Source of the DNA: SZUA-37 sp964472525 | Lineage (GTDB): Bacteria; Pseudomonadota; Gammaproteobacteria; UBA6429; Thiohalophilaceae | Assembly: GCA_964472525.1 (NCBI GenBank) | Contig: CAYYLL010000046.1 | Location: 1-16,566 of the forward strand | DNA length: 16,566 bases | Reading direction: 5' to 3' | In this document: positions 1 through 8,005 of the stretch, one piece after another | Layout of the letters: every line of letters starts with the position of its first letter | Position numbering within the stretch: the first letter of the stretch is position 1 | Notes under the pieces: generated by a model | The model's database searches: none | Told to the model about the DNA's origin: nothing | Seen by the model: only the letters and a program-made list of their open reading frames with translations | Made by a program: the position numbers and the translations under genes

Positions 1-109
1 GATATTTTACGCTCTGAGTTAATTTGTCCAGTGATTTAATATGCTCTTGCCCTGCTTCGATTACGACGAGGGGCAATTCACACAAAAGCACCTTAATAAA
101 AAACTTCAT
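1..109 (-). CDS. 5' end of an unidentified gene running off the left edge
   Basis: The reading frame opens at ATG 109-107 and stays open for 36 codons to the window edge, beginning MKFFIKVLLCELPLVVIEAG. A GGAG ribosome-binding site (complement of 117-120) lies 7 nt before the ATG, which is the main reason to believe it. The N-terminus is hydrophobic over about the first 18 residues, so it could be a membrane segment or the buried strand of a soluble protein. It follows the second SIR2 gene in the same direction after 225 bp, with no clear promoter in that gap, so it may or may not be part of the same operon. I do not recognise the family. Confidence 0.5.
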   Translation of the reverse strand, partial: MKFFIKVLLCELPLVVIEAGQEHIKSLDKLTQSVKY

Positions 110-334
110 TAGACGGCTCCATTATTTAACTTGCCCATATTTAACACACTATTTCATCGTTAAGCATGAAGCATAGGTTTCATTGACAATGATTAACATA
201 TATCGATACAACCACGATAAATCATGATATGTGACAAGAACAGGGACAAACATGCAATTTTTGTCGCTGGAAGTGAGGAGTATAAAGGGTATTTGAATTA
301 TTATTGGCAAGAAAGGGGCCAAACACGTCAAATC

Positions 335-1714
335 TCAAAGAAAATTGAAGTACAAAAATATCCCTATCAAAATAAAAAATTTTGTAAATTGTAGCAGCCT
401 AGACGATGAAAAATAGTTTGATTTTTTCTTTTGCATACCCTCTTGAACAAACATAGCCCTAAGAACAGTTTCGACACGCGTCTTAATATCTAATCGATAT
501 TTCTCATTTTCTTTCAAAGCATTTGTCTGGTCTAAGTCCCATTGTTCAGCAACTGAATATTCCATCCATTGAGCTGCACTACAATGAGCCCCTCTTATTC
601 TTGAATCGTAGTCGAATTGTTCAAGGAATTCAGGTTTCTTAACATTCGTCGGATTTACAATTCTTAGTTTTAAATTATTATTTCGAACCATTGCATTGGA
701 TATTCGATTGTTAATATGAGAATCTCCGAATCCATAACCAATAATTGTTAACTCATCTAACTCATCCAATACTTCATCAAGAATCTTTAATTTCTCCTCT
801 CCTTTTTTAGCATTTGTGGTTTTGCTATATTTTCTACCACCAGTAAGCATTGATTTGCTAATTATATCGAGCTCTCCTTCAGAGTTGGTAATTACTCTGT
901 CTTTTCCTGATGGAATTTTTTTTCCTTCATGAAAATATGCCATATTTTCAATTCTCTTAAAATCATGAATTAGCTCAGAAGAATTATTTTTTTTCAGTGA
1001 TTGATTACATATAACGGACTTATCTTTGTAATCAAGTTCGCTTAACCCACCGTGTAGCTTTACTAAATTTATTCCATATTCATTTTTAAAAAAACCTAGG
1101 ATATCTTTATCTATGTTACCTCCCTCAGAATAGGTGAAGTTAATTACATTATCCATTTTTTGATTACTAACAGGAAATGAAATATCCTTTCTATCACCGT
1201 AAGTTATTGGTATATTCAGATCAACAGCAAGGCATTCCATGTACAGATCATGATTTAATGTGAATACCCAGGTTTCTTCATCTGAAAGCAAGCTGCTAAA
1301 CTTCGAAAACCACTGTTTATTTTTGGTGTACAAAACTGCATAAGACTCAAATTGATATATTGATAATATTGAATAAACAATGTCATAAAAAATACTAAAC
1401 AAGTAATGATATGAATCTTTATCAGATTGATTTTTGTTGCTTGAATCCCCGAGTTTTTGTAATTCCGAAAACAACTCTTCATAATTACTTTCATTTCTTT
1501 TTTTATACTCAAGCAATAGACCAAGACCTTCTAATATAGCCTCTTTATTAATTGGTCTATCTTCTGAATACGGGCTATTTTTTGATAATACTACAGCTAA
1601 TGATCTTACGTTTCTTTTATTGAAAAGCCCCAGAAAGACCTCTGTCAACTCTTTCCCTAACGGCATGCCAAAGTCATATGAAAACCCAGCGCCTACTAAT
1701 AGACCTTTTTTCAT
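335..1714 (-). CDS. SIR2-domain protein with hydrophobic C-terminal tail (putative defence NADase)
   Basis: A 459-aa protein with the layout of SIR2-like defence effectors. It has an N-terminal nucleotide-binding turn GAGFSYD (8-14), a TLNHD motif (152-156) giving the conserved Asn154, a KLHG motif (219-222) giving the presumed catalytic His221, and GYGFGDSHIN (326-335), the C-terminal Rossmann motif of the SIR2_2-type group. In studied relatives (ThsA, DSR2) the domain cleaves NAD+ on phage infection and causes abortive infection; applying this here is inference. The last 15 or so residues (from about 445) are strongly hydrophobic and end the protein, consistent with a tail anchor. A weak TTGAGA ribosome-binding site sits just before the ATG. 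It lies 31 bp behind the 787-aa gene and is the last clear member of the operon. Fold assignment is firm; substrate and trigger are unknown. Confidence 0.85.
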   Translation of the reverse strand: MKKGLLVGAGFSYDFGMPLGKELTEVFLGLFNKRNVRSLAVVLSKNSPYSEDRPINKEAILEGLGLLLEYKKRNESNYEELFSELQKLGDSSNKNQSDKDSYHYLFSIFYDIVYSILSIYQFESYAVLYTKNKQWFSKFSSLLSDEETWVFTLNHDLYMECLAVDLNIPITYGDRKDISFPVSNQKMDNVINFTYSEGGNIDKDILGFFKNEYGINLVKLHGGLSELDYKDKSVICNQSLKKNNSSELIHDFKRIENMAYFHEGKKIPSGKDRVITNSEGELDIISKSMLTGGRKYSKTTNAKKGEEKLKILDEVLDELDELTIIGYGFGDSHINNRISNAMVRNNNLKLRIVNPTNVKKPEFLEQFDYDSRIRGAHCSAAQWMEYSVAEQWDLDQTNALKENEKYRLDIKTRVETVLRAMFVQEGMQKKKSNYFSSSRLLQFTKFFILIGIFLYFNFL

Positions 1715-1745
1715 GCTATCTCAATATTTCTGCAACTTTACATTA

Positions 1746-4109
1746 TTAACTATCGGTCACGCCGTACTGATATTTTCTAAGTTCAATCTCTTCATCTGCT
1801 CGCTTGCTTTCAAACTCAGCATCATGCTTAAGTTTTTCAATATATTTAGTAGCAAACTTATTCACATTTTTATTATCATATTTGAGCCATGGTAATACCT
1901 CATTCGCTTTTCTCTCATATGCGTCAGCTAATCCATACTCCCCTCTAACAACACCTGTAGAACTTAAAGCACCCATAACTTCCCGATTAAGCACGTCATC
2001 ATCTGGAAGCACTGTAATTATCTCAATACAAACAGGGTGTACAAATACTTGACCTTTATAATTCCTCAAAACGGCCAAAACAAATAAAATATTATCTCTT
2101 TGTTCTGTTTTCACTAATTTAATTAGTTCCCTCTCAAGCTCAGAAGAAAAACCAGGAAAGATATTTCCTAAAAGTTTTGCACCTTTATATATAAACATCC
2201 CATAGTTACCATCAAACCAAGATCTAGTAATTTCAACCATACTAGTAGCATCTTTTGATAAGTGCTCTCCCAATTTATGGAATTTATAAGGGATAGCATT
2301 ATAATCTCGTCTATTCTCTCTTTCTTTTTCCTTATCAAGTCGTTCACCAAAGTACGTCATTACTCTTTTAGGATTTTTTTCAGCAATCAAACAAAGTATT
2401 TCTTCACCATGATAATCTACATCTTTCATAGAGACTAAGTTTTTAATTATTGCTTCTATCGCATCGTCACTTAGCACATCGAATAATGCTTTTCTATTTC
2501 TCTTAAACCATACGTCATTAACCCATCTTGTACTTCCAAGTTTAGAAAGCTCATTAACCACAGGTATAATGTATGAATTTAGAATAACGCCATTATCATT
2601 TTCAAAACTGTCAGAAACAACGGCTACTATCATAGATAAAACATCTTCATCCATTAACTTTACAGCCTTTGAAAAAATAACAGATAACAATTCTTCATCT
2701 AACTCGTCTATTGACAGAAATAATTTACAACAAGAGTATAAGTTTTTCTCTTCATTTATCCATGATTTCATTAATACACGAAGTTCTTCTTTTGAATTCG
2801 AGAGCCACAACCCCCTCATTATAGAAATTAAAACTGGTGCTAATTCCTCATCATTTTCAACAAGGAAGGGTAGCATAAGTTTTGATTGCGTCTGTGCAAG
2901 ATAGTCTATGAATGTATAAAAGCTTGGGAAAGTGGCCAGATCACTTGAATCTGTTTTAATATATTCAAGTATTCTATTGCCCCACTCATTAAAGTTAGAA
3001 CCACTAACAGAATTAGCTCTTACAACTACTCTTTCGTCACGCTCCTTATCTAGTTGATACATCATGTCATCAGAATTCTTCAAACTTTCCCAACTGCCAA
3101 ATACACCTTCATATCCAATCAGATCTCTGTATATTTGATATTCTTCATTATTTTTAATCTCTTGTTCTATTTCAAGTGCAGCAGAAGCAACTTCATCATT
3201 CATAGCGTGATAATACTGCCAGTAAGAATCGTATTCAATTTTTTGGATGATCTGAAGGTTTTCACTTTGAATTAAAGATTTATAAAAACTTAAAACCTCA
3301 AGTGAGTTTATTGAAATCATATTCAATGTGTCATCACTAATTTCAGATTGAGAATATATGCTCGTTGCTTCCTGAAACACACCAAGAATATTTTTCTTCC
3401 AAGACACATCATCTTTTAGAATATAAATTCGTTTCAATAGACTCAAAGTTCTTTGACGTAAATCCTTAACTTCACCATTTGATGAAATAGCGTCACTTTT
3501 AATTACCACTTCATGATAACTCCATGTATGACTACTAATATTTGATGAGAGAAAGTGATGTAGCATTAAAAATATAGATTCAGAATTATCTCGCACACAA
3601 TCATCAGAAAGCATTTCAATTTTTCCTAATAATTTTAGCTGAGGACTAACACCGATTTTGTTGAATACATTTAAATAAATTTCCGCAATCTTCTCAATCT
3701 CTCCTAATGCTGATTTACTAACAAGACTATTACCATGAAGGCAAAGAACAAACAGTGTATCTTCAACTATCTCCTGTGTTAAATATCGAAGTTGGGACAG
3801 CACCTCGATTGCTTTCACCTGTAATGATGCATTTGAATAGTAATCATCCCTGTGTAATTCATCAGGCACTTCGAGTGAAAGTATATCAAGGCGTTCTATT
3901 AATGCTGCCACGTCCTTGCTTGCCTTATCAGGCACTCTAAATATAAAAATCTCAAGGAGCTCTAAAGCATTAAGTATATCCACATAAACATTTGATTCTG
4001 TAATAACAGGTCGCAATTTCTCATATTCTTTCGCAAGAAGAACTTCAGCTTTTCCACCTTCTGTTTTCGAGAGATTAGATAACACTTGGTTTTTCACATT
4101 ATTACTCAT
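1746..4109 (-). CDS. Large alpha-helical protein between two SIR2 genes; candidate sensor
   Basis: A 787-aa protein read from the ATG at 4109 (MSNNVKNQVL). This start is chosen over one 11 codons upstream because GGGAGAAG lies about 7 nt before it. The gene overlaps the stop of the preceding SIR2 gene by 8 bp (ATGAGTAA), so translation is probably coupled. The sequence is Leu/Ile/Glu/Lys-rich and appears all-helical, in the style of HEAT- or TPR-like repeat proteins. I find no P-loop, nuclease, protease or membrane motif. The most conserved-looking part is about residues 514-690, with many Trp, Phe and Gly (for example RWVNDVWF and SWFDGNYGMF). Together with the 400-aa SIR2 protein it matches the size and order of single-chain DSR-type sirtuins (SIR2 then a long helical sensor), so a split DSR-like system is my best inference. 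A profile match to the C-terminal part of SIR2-DUF4020 proteins would test this. Confidence 0.8.
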   Translation of the reverse strand: MSNNVKNQVLSNLSKTEGGKAEVLLAKEYEKLRPVITESNVYVDILNALELLEIFIFRVPDKASKDVAALIERLDILSLEVPDELHRDDYYSNASLQVKAIEVLSQLRYLTQEIVEDTLFVLCLHGNSLVSKSALGEIEKIAEIYLNVFNKIGVSPQLKLLGKIEMLSDDCVRDNSESIFLMLHHFLSSNISSHTWSYHEVVIKSDAISSNGEVKDLRQRTLSLLKRIYILKDDVSWKKNILGVFQEATSIYSQSEISDDTLNMISINSLEVLSFYKSLIQSENLQIIQKIEYDSYWQYYHAMNDEVASAALEIEQEIKNNEEYQIYRDLIGYEGVFGSWESLKNSDDMMYQLDKERDERVVVRANSVSGSNFNEWGNRILEYIKTDSSDLATFPSFYTFIDYLAQTQSKLMLPFLVENDEELAPVLISIMRGLWLSNSKEELRVLMKSWINEEKNLYSCCKLFLSIDELDEELLSVIFSKAVKLMDEDVLSMIVAVVSDSFENDNGVILNSYIIPVVNELSKLGSTRWVNDVWFKRNRKALFDVLSDDAIEAIIKNLVSMKDVDYHGEEILCLIAEKNPKRVMTYFGERLDKEKERENRRDYNAIPYKFHKLGEHLSKDATSMVEITRSWFDGNYGMFIYKGAKLLGNIFPGFSSELERELIKLVKTEQRDNILFVLAVLRNYKGQVFVHPVCIEIITVLPDDDVLNREVMGALSSTGVVRGEYGLADAYERKANEVLPWLKYDNKNVNKFATKYIEKLKHDAEFESKRADEEIELRKYQYGVTDS

Positions 4110-5304
4110 CACCAACTTCTCCCAATAGAGTTTCGGCATCATCTATACGATTCATACCAACGGTTTCTATCAATTTCGTATTAACTGGAAATATTCGATT
4201 AGCAGATGATTTCAAAACATTCTCCGCAACCAACCAATTCAAATTAGAAGTTATAGCAACCTGTTCAAATTCATTATTTAAGCGTGCAATATTGCTGACA
4301 ACTAGTATTGAATTTATAGGTCCAGCCCAATAAATAACACTTAAAATCATTCGTCTTATTTCAGCATCATCTTCTGTAACACGATCCAAAATATCAGATA
4401 CATCATCATCCGATAATGGTAGATCTAATTTAGGTATCACGACCTCATCATCTGTTATTACTTTTAATTGCTTATCACTAACTTTTGTATACAAACCATC
4501 TAATAAGTCTAATAAATTAGTATGACTCCCATCATCTAAAATGTTGTAGGATATAATATCTATCCCTTTACTGTTTTTATAGAACGCACATGTAGATTTA
4601 TCTACATCACCAATTAACGCATAAAGACCGTTAACATTTCCATCATATAAAATATTAAGACCATCAAAAATCAAGTTAACATCGGGGTCATTCAAACCTA
4701 CACCGATCATCACAACTTCCCTTGATTTAAAAAGAGTTTTAAGTGTATCTTTTACAATATCAACACTATTAATTAATTTTGCATAATCTTGAGTTGTAAA
4801 AACAATACTTTCAGGGTTACCTATATCACCATGAAATTTATAAATAAAATTAGTTGCGGTATTTGTTTGTATATCTGCTGATTTTTTAATGTCGTTACTT
4901 AACACCACGTCAATAGGATTATCTGGATTAACTTGAACAATTGCATCTTCAATTAAGGTGTCGTAATTTGTTGTGATAAAACAATTTAAGCCGAAAGATA
5001 ATATTAATTTATGAATTTCTTGGGGTACTGCTTGTTTAAAAATATCCTGAGTTTGAAAAAACTCTGCCTTTTCATCTGCCGTTATTTGGTCATCAAGTAA
5101 TCCGGCGGCATGTTCATATTTTTCGTTGCTGATTGCCTCATTCGCAGCAGCAACTTCCTTACCAAGTTTTTCGCAATATTCAGAAAATGAAACAAGTAAA
5201 TCACGCCAGCTCGGGAGATTGGCACCACACGAAACTCCCGATCCTATAAATAGAATTGTATCTGGTTTGCTTAACGCTTTAATGAGTTTATCTATTGGTT
5301 CCAT
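4102..5304 (-). CDS. SIR2-domain protein (putative defence NADase)
   Basis: A 400-aa protein whose first 270 or so residues form a SIR2_2-type domain: GSGVS (21-25) for nucleotide binding, TTNYDTLIE (111-119) with conserved Asn113, YKFHGD (155-160) with presumed catalytic His158, and GVGLNDPD (201-208). All four motifs are intact, so NAD+ hydrolysis is plausible. An acidic linker (about 285-315, rich in Asp) leads to a roughly 85-residue C-terminal helical region of unknown role, possibly a small winged helix. There is no signal peptide or membrane segment. Only a weak TGGA ribosome-binding site precedes the ATG. It lies 57 bp behind the 160-aa membrane protein and overlaps the next gene by 8 bp. 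Relatives act as abortive-infection effectors that deplete NAD+; that role here rests on family and context. Confidence 0.88.
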   Translation of the reverse strand: MEPIDKLIKALSKPDTILFIGSGVSCGANLPSWRDLLVSFSEYCEKLGKEVAAANEAISNEKYEHAAGLLDDQITADEKAEFFQTQDIFKQAVPQEIHKLILSFGLNCFITTNYDTLIEDAIVQVNPDNPIDVVLSNDIKKSADIQTNTATNFIYKFHGDIGNPESIVFTTQDYAKLINSVDIVKDTLKTLFKSREVVMIGVGLNDPDVNLIFDGLNILYDGNVNGLYALIGDVDKSTCAFYKNSKGIDIISYNILDDGSHTNLLDLLDGLYTKVSDKQLKVITDDEVVIPKLDLPLSDDDVSDILDRVTEDDAEIRRMILSVIYWAGPINSILVVSNIARLNNEFEQVAITSNLNWLVAENVLKSSANRIFPVNTKLIETVGMNRIDDAETLLGEVGDE

Positions 5305-5361
5305 GCACTATCCATCAGTATTCCGGAAAATATAATAGATGTGCTTTCAATGCTCATATAT

Positions 5362-5844
5362 TTATAATTCACCACAATTATTTAATTTGATATTAGTAGT
5401 TGAAATTTCCTGCCTACAAACGGAAAATGAGCGAATTCTATTTTTTAACTCCAGCAATACTGATAACCTCGGTTTATTCTTCGAATGGTTTTCCCTTATG
5501 TATGCAGCTTGCTCCCCCGTAAGGGTTGTTTCAACTAGAATCCTTTCAAAAGAATGTGGCTTTATTTCACTTCTTTCAATTGAAATAAATCGACCGACTG
5601 TTCCTCCCCATATTAAGTTTACTGAAATACCCTGTATTTCTACTGGAAATGGAGATTGATTTGCGACTTCCATCCAGATTCTTGCATCTGGTATTTCACC
5701 ACAATTTACGACTAAGCCGTCGTGCTCACTGTTAATAGTTATTCGCATCATTTCTGCGAGTTTCTTGCGTGTATAATACCAACGTAAGACGAAAGGAATG
5801 ATGTAACTCAAAAATTTCATAATAATATTACCAATTAATTCCAT
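5362..5844 (-). CDS. Small protein with N-terminal membrane segment, first gene of SIR2 operon
   Basis: A 160-aa protein of no family I recognise. Residues about 9-25 (MKFLSYIIPFVLRWYY) form a membrane segment followed by a positive patch (RKK), which predicts that the C-terminal part faces the cytoplasm. Residues 35-150 alternate polar and hydrophobic residues with few helices, as in a beta-sandwich domain; NQSPFPVEIQGI (62-73) is the kind of stretch seen in immunoglobulin-like folds. The ATG at 5844 is preceded by AAGAAGAG at short spacing; the internal Met9 has no ribosome-binding site. Its position as first gene of the SIR2 operon suggests a membrane partner or anchor. It might instead be an unrelated regulator. 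Confidence 0.7.
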   Translation of the reverse strand: MELIGNIIMKFLSYIIPFVLRWYYTRKKLAEMMRITINSEHDGLVVNCGEIPDARIWMEVANQSPFPVEIQGISVNLIWGGTVGRFISIERSEIKPHSFERILVETTLTGEQAAYIRENHSKNKPRLSVLLELKNRIRSFSVCRQEISTTNIKLNNCGEL

Positions 5845-5893
5845 ATATACTCTTCTTTTTACTCATGATATTAAAGATGATGGTTCACACAAC

Positions 5894-5923
5894 AATATAT
5901 GATTATTCAAGCATCGATTGTAA
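5894..5923 (-). promoter_or_regulatory. Candidate promoter of the SIR2 operon
   Basis: On the minus strand TTACAA (complement of 5918-5923) and TATATT (complement of 5894-5899) are 18 bp apart, about 50 bp before the ATG of the 160-aa gene. The match is fair but not strong. It borders the 24-bp repeat array, so a protein bound there could control both divergent units. Confidence 0.4.
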
Positions 5924-5929
5924 CCTAAT

Positions 5930-6011
5930 AAGCGAATTATAACTCGACAAATAAAGCGAATAGTAGTACAACATGATAAGCGAATTATGGATCATCATAA
6001 AAAGCGAATTA
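5930..6011 (+). repeat. Four direct repeats of AAGCGAAT(TA) at exact 24-bp spacing
   Basis: Copies of AAGCGAATTA start at 5930, 5978 and 6002, and AAGCGAAT starts at 5954. Each start is exactly 24 bp from the next, while the DNA between copies differs. The array fills the space directly before the Fic gene, with the last copy ending 14 bp before its ATG. Exact spacing with unrelated spacers points to binding sites for a protein that assembles along one DNA face pattern. The best candidate is the winged-helix N-terminus of the adjacent Fic protein acting as autorepressor (inference). Confidence 0.8.
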
Positions 6012-6025
6012 CAGAGTAAAATATC

Positions 6026-7579
6026 ATGGCTAAACCATCGGAAAAACTAGCAGAATCCCTTGAGGTACTACACCAACTTCAAGAACAAGGCACTATTGCC
6101 ATACGTTCTGCCGATTTAACACGCACCCATCGAGAACGTCTCTGTAAGAATGGTTTTCTGCAAGAAGTAATAAAAGGCTGGTATATTCCCGCTCGCCCAG
6201 ATGAAACTGCCGGTGAAAGTACAGCATGGTATGCCGCATTTTGGCCCTTCTGTGTTGCTTATCTTGAGCACCTTAAAAACAAAAACTGGTGCCTCTCACC
6301 CGAACAATCACTCTCCCTACACGCGGAGAATTGGACGGTGCCAAAACAACTTTTAGTACGTGCAACAAAAGCACGTAATAATGTTACGGCTTTACCGCAT
6401 GGTACATCATTACTCGATGTTCGGGCCACGCTGCCAAATAGCAAAGATATTGTTGTAAAAGATGGCTTGCATCTATTCTCATTACCTGCCGCTTTGATTG
6501 CTTGTGCATCAGGCTTTTTTAAACAAAACCCGACCGATATGCGTGCGGTGCTCGCCATCGTGCGTGATGCGTCCGAAGTATTGACTCAATTACTAGAAGG
6601 TGGCCACAGTACCATTGCTGGGCGGCTTGCGGGTGCCTTTAGAAATATCGGTCGTGATCGAATTGCAGACGACATTATCAATACCATGCGCTCAGCCGGT
6701 TATGAGGTTCGCGAAAATGATCCTTTTGAAACACAAATCCCAGCCGCACTGTCTGCACGGGAACAATCGCCCTATGTTAATCGTATTCATTTAATGTGGC
6801 AGCAAATGCGAGAACAAATTATCGAACGATTCCCCGTTGCTCCAGGACTTCCAAAAGATACGAGGAAGTACCTAAAGGTTGTCGAAGATATTTACACAAC
6901 CGATGCTTATCATTCTTTATCTATTGAAGGCTACCGTGTCAATTTGGAGTTGATTGAACGGGTTCGCAAAGGAGACTGGAACCCTGATATTAATAAGGAT
7001 GACCGTGAACACCATAATGCCTTAGCTGCACGCGGATATTGGCAAGCCTATCAACAGGTCCGTGATAGTCTTGAGAAAGTATTACAAGGAGAAAATGCGG
7101 GGACAGTCGCAGATGATGCCCATCGAGATTGGTATCGGGAAATGTTTGCGCCTGGTGTAACAGCAGGTATTTTACAACCTGCTGATCTTGCAGGTTACCG
7201 TAACGCGCCAGTTTATATTCGCCGTTCAATGCATGTACCACCTAGCTGTGAAGCGGTACGAGATGCCATGCCGGCACTCTTTGATTTGCTACGTGAAGAA
7301 ACAGAACCATCCGTCCGTGTTGTACTTGGCCATTTTATCTTCGTGTACATCCATCCTTATATGGATGGAAATGGCCGTATGGGACGATTCTTAATGAATA
7401 CAATGTTAGCCAGTGGCGGCTATCCATGGACCGTTGTCCCAGTAGAAAAACGTGATAGTTATATGGCGGCATTGGAAGAAGCAAGTGTTAACCAAAACAT
7501 CGTACCCTTTACCGAGTTTTTAGCACGCCTTGTTGATGAAGGGTTACAAGGAAAAGCAGTGCCAACTCCCCCTGAATAA
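6026..7579 (+). CDS. AbiEi-like winged helix fused to class II Fic domain protein
   Basis: A 517-aa protein. Residues about 8-60 look like the winged-helix start of AbiEi-type antitoxin/regulator proteins (a helix-turn-helix region ending in KGWYIPARPDE), and 60-240 continue the AbiEi-like helical part. The C-terminal half is a Fic domain with the complete catalytic motif HPYMDGNGRMGR (443-454), including His443 and Asn449. The inhibitory motif SLSIEG (297-302; form S/TxxxE G/N, Glu301) lies before the Fic core, which makes it class II and self-inhibited. Fic proteins transfer AMP or related groups from nucleotides to target-protein hydroxyls; the target here is unknown. The ribosome-binding site is weak. 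The gene is divergent from the SIR2 operon, and its base composition looks less AT-rich than that operon, suggesting a different origin. Function may be toxin, defence effector or self-regulated modifier. Confidence 0.9.
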   Translation: MAKPSEKLAESLEVLHQLQEQGTIAIRSADLTRTHRERLCKNGFLQEVIKGWYIPARPDETAGESTAWYAAFWPFCVAYLEHLKNKNWCLSPEQSLSLHAENWTVPKQLLVRATKARNNVTALPHGTSLLDVRATLPNSKDIVVKDGLHLFSLPAALIACASGFFKQNPTDMRAVLAIVRDASEVLTQLLEGGHSTIAGRLAGAFRNIGRDRIADDIINTMRSAGYEVRENDPFETQIPAALSAREQSPYVNRIHLMWQQMREQIIERFPVAPGLPKDTRKYLKVVEDIYTTDAYHSLSIEGYRVNLELIERVRKGDWNPDINKDDREHHNALAARGYWQAYQQVRDSLEKVLQGENAGTVADDAHRDWYREMFAPGVTAGILQPADLAGYRNAPVYIRRSMHVPPSCEAVRDAMPALFDLLREETEPSVRVVLGHFIFVYIHPYMDGNGRMGRFLMNTMLASGGYPWTVVPVEKRDSYMAALEEASVNQNIVPFTEFLARLVDEGLQGKAVPTPPE

Positions 7580-7626
7580 TAAAACACTTTGTTTTTATCA
7601 ACATTTTAAGATCTTCTTTTTTTAAC

Positions 7627-7908
7627 TTAGATATTGAAACCCGATTCATTATTAAGCTCATAATCAACGTACTTTGCAAACCCTAAGGCCGCAATATACT
7701 TCACCAAAAGAATTGAAGTAAAAGCCATCCAAAGCTGCACTAGAGTTAGAAGTGAAGGCGAGAACTGATATGCGGCGTATCCAGATAATGCAATAGGCAT
7801 CCAAATTATTGAATTTTTCAATCTACGAAGTAAAAACATGTAAATCGGTATTAATCTGTGAATTAGAATATCCTTGGCAATCGCACGGTACAGTGGATTA
7901 ATCTTCAT
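7627..7908 (-). CDS. Small membrane protein, unknown function
   Basis: A 93-aa protein with two likely membrane helices (about 33-49 and 53-75) and a basic N-terminal third (Arg/Lys at 8, 12, 18, 28, 29 and 31). The ATG is preceded by AAGG at about 10 nt. It is convergent with the Fic gene (47-bp gap) and lies 97 bp behind the tyrosine recombinase in the same direction, so it could be read through from the recombinase operon. I do not recognise the family; small membrane proteins of this size in islands include toxins, immunity proteins and exclusion proteins, but nothing here decides between them. Confidence 0.6.
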   Translation of the reverse strand: MKINPLYRAIAKDILIHRLIPIYMFLLRRLKNSIIWMPIALSGYAAYQFSPSLLTLVQLWMAFTSILLVKYIAALGFAKYVDYELNNESGFNI

Positions 7909-8005
7909 TGATTATTTTTCCTTGTGATCTATAAATGCCATATGGCTCATTAAACCAATTTCAACCCTTATTAATAAATAACAATGAACTTGGTTAATCA
8001 TTTCA

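Noticed and set aside
304..322. TTGGC/GCCAA hairpin behind the second SIR2 gene as a terminator
   Set aside because: Only 5 bp of stem and no T run in the minus direction.
149..331. 60-codon minus-strand frame after the second SIR2 gene
   Set aside because: It starts with TTG, has no ribosome-binding site and its residues look random; I treat 110-334 as noncoding.
5339..5659. 106-codon plus-strand frame
   Set aside because: It lies opposite the 160-aa gene, which has better start signals and a coherent membrane segment.
7581..7595. AAAACA/TGTTTT hairpin between the Fic and 93-aa genes as a terminator
   Set aside because: Six A-T-rich pairs with a 3-nt loop are too weak to call.
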